A DNA stretch of 19,376 bases from Desulfosporosinus sp. (GTDB lineage: Bacteria > Bacillota > Desulfitobacteriia > Desulfitobacteriales > Desulfitobacteriaceae): assembly GCA_003513495.1 (NCBI GenBank), contig DOPM01000056.1, forward strand, positions 1 through 19,376. Direction: 5' to 3'. Under the pieces are notes generated by a model. That model ran no database searches. It was not told the origin of the DNA and worked only from the letters and a program-made list of their open reading frames with translations. The position numbers and the translations under genes are program-made. Shown here piece after piece: positions 13,540 through 19,376 of the stretch (position 1 is the first letter of the stretch; every line of letters begins with the position of its first letter).

Positions 13540-15096
13540 ATGCTATTTGAAACCCATGCTTGGGTAACACTCGACAATGCCGTCGCCATATATAATGTTT
13601 ACAGCGATGTGCTAGTCGCTACCATTCCCGTGGGGATTGCACCAGCTTTCCCAAAACGCACACCGGATGGTACAAAGGTTTTGGTTCCAAATTTCGGCAG
13701 TAACACAGTCTCAGTTATTTGCACCGCCGGAAATTCAGTCTTAGCAACGATCCCAGTAGGTCTTGCACCAACCTCAGTCGCCATCGACCCTACTAGTACT
13801 ACAGCATATGTGACAAACTCTGGAAGTGGAACTGTTTCTGTTATTAGCATTCCAACCCACACTGTTGTAAGCACCATTACAGTAGGTACAGGGCCAGTCG
13901 ACGTTACTATTTCCCGTGATGGCAGCCGTGTCTACGTAAGTAATAGTGACAGTAACACAGTCTCAGTTATCAATCCGGTCACCAATACCGTCATCGCAAC
14001 AATCCCAGTCGGTACTTCACCTAATGGTTTAGCTGTTAGCTTAGACAATACGAAGCTCTTCGTTGTCAACAGCGACAGCAACAACGTCAGTGTTATCAAT
14101 ACAGCAACTAATACTCTAATCAGCCTCATCCCAGTCGGCTCAAACCCGCAAAAAATTGTGGCTAACCCCGTCAATCCTGCCTTTATGTATGTAAGCAACT
14201 TCGGCTCAAACAGCGTAAGCGTACTTTCGACTGCAGGACTTAACGTGGTAACATCTATTCCTGTCGGAATTAATCCTCTTGGGCTAGATATTACTGGCGA
14301 TGGCACACAATTATGGGTTGCTAACGAAGGTGACAGCTCGATTAGCATTATTAACACCTTGACAAATACTATTTCCGCTGCATTACCAACGTCCTTCCCT
14401 CCACGGGGTGTTACCGTTGGAAGAGTTGGTTCAGCCTTATCACCTAGTGACCCCATTGATTTGACAGACCCTTATCAACTTGAAGAAATAACTGAATCCG
14501 TCTGTATTATCGTTGAAAAAGTTTATGCTAGCTGTTTACAAAGAGAATGCTTCCCAGCCTTTATTGTCACCTTGCCCACAGGTGGTGTTCCTCCGTTTAC
14601 CTTTGTTAGCATGACCTTTGCTACAGGTGTCATTGTTCCTGGTAGTGTCGTCATTACGCCGATACCAGCTCGACCCAATTTCTCAAGAGTTCAGTTTACC
14701 ATTCAAATCCCTTATACCTTAGTCTTAAGGGATGCAACCGGAACCTTGTTTACCGTCACAGGTAACCTACCTGATATCAACAAAGATATTGTCATGTACT
14801 TCCCACCAACTCGACCAGAATTCGACTTTAACCTGCGCGTTGAAACAAGAACTGAAGTATTAACAAGCCCAGTACTAACAACTACTACAATACAAATAGC
14901 CATTGGTAGCTTTGTCATCACCAAAGTTACAGGCCAAGTTCAACTCCTCGTTCCAGCCTTCGGATTCTGCCCAGAACCTCCTCTCTGCGAAGAATTCCCA
15001 GATATCCCAGAGAACCCTTGTATCAATTTCTTCGATGCTACACTCACTCCATTCCCTAGTGATTTCTTCCCACCACAATTAGATAGTTGCCAGTAA
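13540..15096 (+). CDS. YVTN beta-propeller protein with Cys-rich C-terminal half, 518 aa
   Basis: Residues 1-290 form a seven-bladed propeller. YVTN-type strands recur every 42 residues (LVPN 48, YVTN 90, YVSN 132, FVVN 174, YVSN 217, WVAN 259, with a first blade near residue 8), each with an IPVG turn. Residues about 305-518 are a different, beta-rich domain beginning VCIIVEKVYASCLQREC (Cys 322, 332, 337) and ending in a Cys/Pro-rich tail (FCPEPPLCEEF, NPCINF, DSC). The VxKVYxSCxQRxC stretch resembles a segment I associate with clostridial spore-surface proteins, but I cannot name the family firmly. No signal peptide or membrane anchor is present, consistent with assembly on the spore from the mother cell. 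The start has a GGGGGG site about 10 nt upstream, and a sigma-K-like promoter and terminator (15152-15183) enclose it. The cysteines could crosslink it into the coat. Confidence 0.82.
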   Translation: MLFETHAWVTLDNAVAIYNVYSDVLVATIPVGIAPAFPKRTPDGTKVLVPNFGSNTVSVICTAGNSVLATIPVGLAPTSVAIDPTSTTAYVTNSGSGTVSVISIPTHTVVSTITVGTGPVDVTISRDGSRVYVSNSDSNTVSVINPVTNTVIATIPVGTSPNGLAVSLDNTKLFVVNSDSNNVSVINTATNTLISLIPVGSNPQKIVANPVNPAFMYVSNFGSNSVSVLSTAGLNVVTSIPVGINPLGLDITGDGTQLWVANEGDSSISIINTLTNTISAALPTSFPPRGVTVGRVGSALSPSDPIDLTDPYQLEEITESVCIIVEKVYASCLQRECFPAFIVTLPTGGVPPFTFVSMTFATGVIVPGSVVITPIPARPNFSRVQFTIQIPYTLVLRDATGTLFTVTGNLPDINKDIVMYFPPTRPEFDFNLRVETRTEVLTSPVLTTTTIQIAIGSFVITKVTGQVQLLVPAFGFCPEPPLCEEFPDIPENPCINFFDATLTPFPSDFFPPQLDSCQ

Positions 15097-15151
15097 TTAA
15101 ATTAAGATGTGTTATTCACCCTCTTTAATCTTATAAATCGTTGCCCTTAAA

Positions 15152-15187
15152 GAGAAAGGGCCGTCCATAAACGGCCCTTTCTTATAT
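15152..15187 (+). terminator. Rho-independent terminator after the propeller gene
   Basis: AAAGGGCCGT (15155-15164) and ACGGCCCTTT (15171-15180) pair perfectly around CCATAA. The stem extends by G-C, A-T and G-U to 15152/15183 and is followed by TTTCTTATAT. Confidence 0.85.
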
Positions 15188-15227
15188 AGATGAATCACTT
15201 AAATCATGAAAAAAGGAAGTGATCGAG

Positions 15228-17048
15228 TTGGCTTTCCTAACTCGAAATACGTTAAGCCCCCTCCTCTTAACCTATGAAAATGACTCTTCATACCTACATA
15301 TAGATCCTCAGGGTTGTGCGCTGTTTTTTGACAACAATCCGGAACCCTCTTTTAAAATCCAAGAACCTCTACTACTAGCCCATGGCATTATGACTGATTC
15401 TAAGACTGTCCATCTGGTCTTACTTAAATCTAGTGGAGATCTGTGTTATACCCTTATTTCTGGTGCAGGTACGCCTCAAACGACCTTAATTGCTAAACTG
15501 GATGTACGAGGCACACGATATGGCAGGCTTTTTCTTTTTCCTCAAGGCAAGGTAATACATATTTTTTATGCTTCTACTCACCAATCCATTCCAGAACTAT
15601 GGCGTATCGAACATCGTTTTTGGAACGGCGCTTCCTGGAAGAGTACACATATGGGAGAGGTCGTTCACCCGCGAGAACCCCTTTACCATGTTAACTTAGA
15701 TAGTCAAGGCAACCTTCATATTTGCTCCTTAACTTTCCAAGGGCGTCATTCGCTGCTCTTTACCAACCGCTTTAATGGAACATTTCATCTATGGGGATCT
15801 CCAACCGAAACACTGAAAATACCTGGTGAAGTCGTGGATATGGCTGCTCTCATGACAACTGACAATGCTCATCATCTTTTTTGGGTCGTTAAAACACCAA
15901 CTGGGCAGTTCGAACTCCGCTCAGCACAGCAAATAGATGCCCATGAACTAGCCAGCACTTGGCATCCGTCAATAGCTCCGATCAAAACCTTTAACTCTTC
16001 CTGCAAAAATATTGGAGCCTTGGAAATAGGCGGAGTTCTGTGGTTGCTCGTCAATTCAGGAGAAGCTGTTCTCATGCAAAACGATGGAAAAGGGTGGAAA
16101 CTAATTTCCTCAGATAACCCTTTTAATCAACGCCTAAAATGGGTTCATAGAGGTAGAAAATATTTTCATCAAACCTTCTGGTTAGAAGACCAAACTGCGA
16201 AACATGCTCCAGCATATTACCGGGAACTAGGGTTCACGGTTAACTTGCAACCTCCCACTCCTTCTCCCTATCAATCTTTCCCAGATCAATTCACCTCTCC
16301 TATTTCAATGGCTTCTCCAAGCCTAACCCCTCCTCCCGTACCAGCCTTCTATCCAGAACAACCAGCTCCCCACAGTGACCCTCACCCATCGGTTTCAATC
16401 GCGGAAACAATAAGCCCCGACATCCCAACAGCCATAAACTTACGTGACGCAAATTCACCTCATCCAAAGTCAACCAATAATTCCTCGATGCCTAAAGTCT
16501 TCGAAGAATCTAACCTTCCTGAAATACTAAATGCAGCTCAAACTTCGGTGGTTTCCGAAGAGGCAAATACATGCGAATCCCTTGGCTTTGTCGAAGCCCC
16601 TCAGACATCTGAAACAATACCCGAAGAAACTGAGGTTCCGGAAACTGACAAACTCGAAGCACTTGAAGAAAAACAAGAAAACGACCAACTCCAATCTTTA
16701 ATTAAAACCGTCGCTCATCTCGAACAAGAAAACACGCTTCTTAACCTTGCGGTTCATAACATGCTCTCCAAGTTTGATGAAATAATGAACGTGATCTCAG
16801 AAAATGCACTTCAAGCTAAACAAGAACCTGATCCAACGCCCATTGATGAACTCGAACCAGTCAAGGAAGCTATGTCTAATCTTGAGAAGGAAACTCAAAG
16901 CCTCTCCCAAGTTCTTCGGGTCATGCTAGACAAACAAGAAGAGAGTGATTCTTCCCTTGAAAAACTCGAAACACAGATTTCTCAACTTCAATCCCAAACG
17001 GTTGATGCTAAAGTTAAAGGAGGTTTTTGGAATAAATGGATCACCTAG
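15228..17048 (+). CDS. Propeller-like protein with disordered linker and coiled-coil tail, 606 aa
   Basis: Residues about 1-335 look like a beta-propeller or lectin-like domain with repeated strand patterns (HLVLLKSSGDLCYTLI, NLHICSLTFQGRHSLLF, HHLFWVVKTPTG, GKGWKLISS). Residues about 340-470 are a Pro/Ser/Glu-rich, probably disordered linker. Residues about 475-595 are strongly coiled-coil (LEALEEKQENDQLQ, LEQENTLLNLAV, LEKLETQISQLQSQ). It ends GGFWNKWIT. I recognise no enzyme motif. The TTG at 15228 is preferred as start: a GGAAGTGAT site ends 4 nt upstream, while the in-frame GTG at 15219 overlaps that site. It follows a terminator by about 45 nt and has no clear promoter of its own. Its end overlaps the DUF1858-like ORF by 13 nt. 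A structural, spore-surface role is inferred from the neighbouring propeller protein. Confidence 0.75.
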   Translation: MAFLTRNTLSPLLLTYENDSSYLHIDPQGCALFFDNNPEPSFKIQEPLLLAHGIMTDSKTVHLVLLKSSGDLCYTLISGAGTPQTTLIAKLDVRGTRYGRLFLFPQGKVIHIFYASTHQSIPELWRIEHRFWNGASWKSTHMGEVVHPREPLYHVNLDSQGNLHICSLTFQGRHSLLFTNRFNGTFHLWGSPTETLKIPGEVVDMAALMTTDNAHHLFWVVKTPTGQFELRSAQQIDAHELASTWHPSIAPIKTFNSSCKNIGALEIGGVLWLLVNSGEAVLMQNDGKGWKLISSDNPFNQRLKWVHRGRKYFHQTFWLEDQTAKHAPAYYRELGFTVNLQPPTPSPYQSFPDQFTSPISMASPSLTPPPVPAFYPEQPAPHSDPHPSVSIAETISPDIPTAINLRDANSPHPKSTNNSSMPKVFEESNLPEILNAAQTSVVSEEANTCESLGFVEAPQTSETIPEETEVPETDKLEALEEKQENDQLQSLIKTVAHLEQENTLLNLAVHNMLSKFDEIMNVISENALQAKQEPDPTPIDELEPVKEAMSNLEKETQSLSQVLRVMLDKQEESDSSLEKLETQISQLQSQTVDAKVKGGFWNKWIT

Positions 17049-17263
17049 ATTTAACCACCAATATTGCAGACATTCTATGCAAATATCCTCACACAGCCAA
17101 AACGTTTCGCAAGTTTGGAATTCTGACATCTGGTTGAGGGGCAAAACAATTACTCAATATGAGCGTTGAGCAGGCTGCTCAGCGATACCGAATTAACTCT
17201 GCAACTCTGATTAAAACTTTGGAAGTAACTATTGAACAATCAAAACATCAATGGAGAGATTAG
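17036..17263 (+). CDS. DUF1858-like small redox protein with in-frame TGA at the second motif Cys; candidate selenoprotein
   Basis: From the ATG at 17036 one frame runs 75 codons to TAG (17261-17263), interrupted only by TGA at codon 34 (17135-17137). Before it: NIADILCKYPHTAKTFRKFGILTSG. After it: GAKQLLNMSVEQAAQRYRIN, then ATLIKTLE. This matches the small DUF1858 / hybrid-cluster-protein-associated redox domain: a KYPxxAxxFxxxG helix, a GMxCxGC motif, then an (L/V)EEAAxxxGI helix and a final xLLxxL helix. The motif reads G-I-L-T-S-G-(TGA)-G, so TGA is at the second Cys and Thr at the first (TxxU). AAAGGAGGT (17016-17024) supports the ATG, although the spacer is about 12 nt; TAA directly precedes the ATG in frame. 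The gene overlaps the previous gene by 13 nt and stops 3 nt before the CgeB-like gene. Alternatives: a fresh nonsense mutation, or a functional 33-residue peptide. No restart signal is seen before ATG 17159. Confidence 0.6.
17164..17184 (+). promoter_or_regulatory. 9-bp hairpin downstream of the TGA, possible bacterial SECIS
   Basis: CGTTGAGCA (17164-17172) pairs with TGCTCAGCG (17176-17184) over 9 bp, one of them G-U, around the triloop GGC. The loop begins 36 nt after the TGA and contains G, as bacterial SECIS loops require; the distance is at the long end of what I remember for such elements. Part of the palindrome follows from the coding sequence Glu-Gln-Ala-Ala-Gln, so chance cannot be excluded. 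Confidence 0.35.
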
Positions 17264-17266
17264 TCA

Positions 17267-18217
17267 ATGAACGTTCTATTCTTGAATGATTCCTCCTTAT
17301 TATGCCAAGGTTTAGCTTCAGGTTTTTCCCCATTGGATGACATCCGTTATATTCCAGTTCATCTATCTGGTTGGGAAGACCGTTTGAGCTCACTGCTTCG
17401 GACTTGGAAGCCAACCTTTGCCTTAGCAGAGGGCGTTTCCATTTCCACAGTGGCTCAAAAGCTATTTCCCTTATTACGCCGTTATCGTCTGCCTCTCGTC
17501 TATTGGGCTATTGATGATCCTCCCGATTGGCTCCGTATGTCCCGTCCTTTGGCACGCGGAGCTAGTCTTGTTCTTACTCCCGCTCAGGAATGCCTTCCCC
17601 TTTATAAACGGGAGCGAATACGGGCGCATTATTTTCACTTTGCCTGTAATCCATCCTTTCACCGCCCTTTAACGCCATCGCCAGAGTTTAATTGCGACTT
17701 ACTTCTAGTTGCTAATTACTATACCTCGTATCCTCAAAGGAGAGTTGGGCTAGAAACACTCCTTACTCCTTTACTATCTAAACAGTTTGATTTAAAGGTC
17801 TTCGGCAACGAACACTGGCTATCGAATACGGACGGTTACATCTTAGAACCCAATGTATATCAAGGATATTTGCCTTATGACCGATTACCGAACGCTTACT
17901 CCTCAGCCAAAATCGTTCTAGGTTTACACTCTGTGATAGACTCTCCCACAATGATGAGCATGAGGACCTTTGAGGCCTTAGGGTGTGGAGCCTTTTTTCT
18001 GACGCACTGGACACCAGCCCTTGAAAACTTTTTTAAAAACCACGTCCATCTCGTCTGGAGTCGTCATCCGGATGAAACCTTAGAGCTCGTACGTTTTTAC
18101 CTAAACCGAGAAGACCTCCGACAAAAGATCTCTCGTCAAGGACAGGAAGAAGTATACCGCAATCATACTTATCAGCTCCGCATTCAATCCGTCCTTACGC
18201 ACCTTCAAACGTTATAA
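17267..18217 (+). CDS. CgeB-like spore-maturation glycosyltransferase, 316 aa
   Basis: The C-terminal half carries the CgeB/Glyco_trans_1_2 signature: AYSSAKIVLGLHS, then MMSMRTFEALGCGAFFLTHW, then FYLNREDLRQKISRQGQEEVYRNHTY. The N-terminal half is a Rossmann-like domain with YWAIDDPPDWLR. In Bacillus subtilis cgeB lies in a sigma-K/GerE-controlled cluster that modifies the outermost spore layer, which fits the other genes here. The ATG at 17267 has a GGAGAG site about 10 nt upstream, inside the end of the DUF1858-like ORF, so the two are probably translated from one message. At 316 aa it has a compact, single-module size. Substrate is unknown; there is no membrane segment, so it should act in the mother-cell cytoplasm. 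Confidence 0.83.
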   Translation: MNVLFLNDSSLLCQGLASGFSPLDDIRYIPVHLSGWEDRLSSLLRTWKPTFALAEGVSISTVAQKLFPLLRRYRLPLVYWAIDDPPDWLRMSRPLARGASLVLTPAQECLPLYKRERIRAHYFHFACNPSFHRPLTPSPEFNCDLLLVANYYTSYPQRRVGLETLLTPLLSKQFDLKVFGNEHWLSNTDGYILEPNVYQGYLPYDRLPNAYSSAKIVLGLHSVIDSPTMMSMRTFEALGCGAFFLTHWTPALENFFKNHVHLVWSRHPDETLELVRFYLNREDLRQKISRQGQEEVYRNHTYQLRIQSVLTHLQTL

Positions 18218-18245
18218 TATATTTGTTCTATATAATGTTTTTCTA
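18210..18245 (+). terminator. Weak AT-rich hairpin, possible terminator
   Basis: CGTTATA (18210-18216) can pair with TATAATG (18231-18237), followed by a TTTTT run. The stem overlaps the stop codon of the CgeB-like gene and is too AT-rich to be sure of. Confidence 0.3.
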
Positions 18246-18300
18246 ATTAAACCTTTGACTCGCTTTCAAGTTGGGATACAAGTTATTTGGGGGAATCTTT

Positions 18301-19296
18301 ATGAAAGTACTTTTCCAGGCTCGCCCGGACTTCATGAAAAACCCTGCCGGGGATACTGTTCAAATAGTTTCAACCGGGCAAGGGCTTAAGAACCTTGGTA
18401 TCGAAGTGCATCTATCAACAGATCCCAATATCGATCTTTCTCCCTATGACCTTGTTCATATTTTCAATATAACTCGCATTAAAGAGAGCTATATGTTTTT
18501 TCTCAATGCCCAAAAACAGGCAAAAAGAATTATTATATCTCCTATTTATTGGCCACCTAATGCATACCTTAAGCGCGAAGGGGCAAGCTCTAATGCCTTA
18601 GCAGTCTGGAAACATATGCAACCCATGCGAGCCCGCCTCTTGGGAGGATGTGATCTCTTACTACCTAATAGTCAGATTGAAATGGAGGTTCTTCAACAAG
18701 ACTTTCTCAAGCTGGCCCCTTATCAGGTAGTACCCAATGGGTTTCCAGATTCCTTCATCGGAGCAACTCCTCATCGTTTCCGGGAACAGTTCCCTGATCT
18801 TCCAGAAGAATTTGTTCTTTGCGCCGCTCGAATATCCCCTCGTAAAAATCAACATTGGTTAGCAAAAACATGTCATGAACTTGGTCTATCTCTCGTTCTC
18901 TTAGGACCCGTTAATGATCAAAACTATTATAAGATTGTGACGGATTATTCAAACGTCATCCATATTGGGACTCTGCAGGGGGAGCTTCTTGCTTCAGCTT
19001 ATTCGGCAGCCAAAGCTCATGCTCTGCCGAGTTGGTTTGAAACCCCTGGCCTTTCCAGCTTAGAAGCCAGCGCCTGCGGGACAGTTGTAATTACAACAGA
19101 TCAAGGAAGCCCCAAGGAATACTTCCAGGATATGGCCCTCTATGTCCATCCCCTTGATGACGTTAGTTTGCGAACTGCCCTTGAGCTATCCTACAATGCC
19201 TCTCCCGAACCGTTAATGCAGCACATACATAAACACTATTCTTGGTCGAGAGTAGCTGAAATAACCTTAGAAGCTTATCATAAAGTCCTTAACTAA
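18301..19296 (+). CDS. GT4-family glycosyltransferase, 331 aa
   Basis: This is a GT-B retaining glycosyltransferase: an N-terminal Rossmann domain (MKVLFQARPDF, DLVHIFNITR), VVPNGFPDSF near the domain junction, AARISPRKNQHWLA opening the donor domain, and E-x7-E in SWFETPGLSSLEASACG. The ATG at 18301 is chosen because TTTGGGGGA lies 6 nt upstream; an upstream in-frame TTG at 18271 lacks a site. It follows the CgeB-like gene by 83 nt. At about 330 residues it is slightly short for GT4, with a reduced N-terminal domain. It probably extends the same spore-surface glycan; donor and acceptor are unknown. Confidence 0.83.
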   Translation: MKVLFQARPDFMKNPAGDTVQIVSTGQGLKNLGIEVHLSTDPNIDLSPYDLVHIFNITRIKESYMFFLNAQKQAKRIIISPIYWPPNAYLKREGASSNALAVWKHMQPMRARLLGGCDLLLPNSQIEMEVLQQDFLKLAPYQVVPNGFPDSFIGATPHRFREQFPDLPEEFVLCAARISPRKNQHWLAKTCHELGLSLVLLGPVNDQNYYKIVTDYSNVIHIGTLQGELLASAYSAAKAHALPSWFETPGLSSLEASACGTVVITTDQGSPKEYFQDMALYVHPLDDVSLRTALELSYNASPEPLMQHIHKHYSWSRVAEITLEAYHKVLN

Positions 19297-19343
19297 GGAG
19301 CAGAAATACCTTCTTCGTCCGTTCTGAGATTAAAGACACCCAC

Positions 19344-19376
19344 TTTTTCTAAGTGAACTGCACCCCGTCAAGTAGA
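19344..19376. mobile_element. Possible terminus of an IS3-type insertion sequence (runs off the edge)
   Basis: The last bases (TGAACTGCACCCCGTCAAGTAGA) resemble terminal inverted repeats of IS3/IS150-group elements as I remember them (TGxACTGxxCCCC..AAGTxGACA). No transposase lies inside the window, so this rests on a short similarity only. Confidence 0.3.

Noticed and set aside
13599..14456. Long minus-strand ORFs opposite the YVTN propeller
   Set aside because: Antisense shadows of the repeat-rich propeller; low-complexity Thr/Val/Leu products without start signals.
17135..17137. Sequencing frameshift as the cause of the TGA in the DUF1858-like ORF
   Set aside because: The frame is the same before and after the TGA and both halves fit the domain, so no insertion or deletion is needed; only a substitution or recoding fits.
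17159..17263. Separate short gene starting at the ATG after the in-frame TGA
   Set aside because: No ribosome binding site precedes it, and it is the second half of one DUF1858-type domain.

Overview
The window looks like chromosome of an endospore-forming clostridial Firmicute, most likely a Peptococcaceae member of the Desulfosporosinus/Desulfitobacterium type. The evidence is strong AGGAGG-type ribosome binding sites, moderate GC, BclA-like collagen-repeat proteins, a CgeB-like glycosyltransferase, and repeated mother-cell (sigma-K-like) promoter motifs. The genus is an inference. The theme is a spore-surface glycoprotein locus: structural proteins, several glycosyltransferases and genes for unusual nucleotide sugars.

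Layout. Positions 1-1311 (minus) hold a three-gene cassette: a 112-aa protein, a 114-aa protein, and the N-terminal part of a collagen-like protein that runs off the left edge. Positions 1597-8624 (minus) are a compact operon: LegB-like 4,6-dehydratase, sugar-1-phosphate nucleotidyltransferase, RmlD-like reductase, FnlA/CapE-like UDP-GlcNAc 4,6-dehydratase, and a 1091-aa glycosyltransferase with four domains. Positions 8807-10595 (minus) repeat the three-gene cassette in the same order and orientation. There the collagen-like gene is complete, but the 114-aa paralogue carries an in-frame TAG at codon 10. Positions 10705-11835 (minus) encode a GT4 glycosyltransferase whose end lies inside a 58-nt palindrome, and 12046-12285 (minus) a small coiled-coil/membrane protein.

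From 12450 to 19296 the genes are on the plus strand: a GT-B glycosyltransferase, a seven-bladed YVTN beta-propeller protein with a Cys-rich C-terminal half, a propeller/linker/coiled-coil protein, a small DUF1858-like gene interrupted by one in-frame TGA, a CgeB-like glycosyltransferase, and a GT4 glycosyltransferase. The last 40 bases may be the end of an insertion sequence.

How it fits together (inference): the sugar operon makes activated deoxy-amino sugars, possibly UDP-L-RhaNAc plus a second sugar. The glycosyltransferases add them to Thr-rich collagen-like and beta-rich proteins, which assemble on the spore under sigma-K control. Two observations stand out. One is the DUF1858-like ORF at 17036-17263, which reads through a TGA exactly at the second Cys of the expected CxGC motif, with a strong SD and a strong downstream hairpin: a candidate selenoprotein. 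The other is a promoter motif of the form AAC(A)-N15-17-(C/A)ATA-NNN-TA that recurs before at least eight transcription units. No intergenic gap exceeds 300 bases; the largest is 1312-1596.
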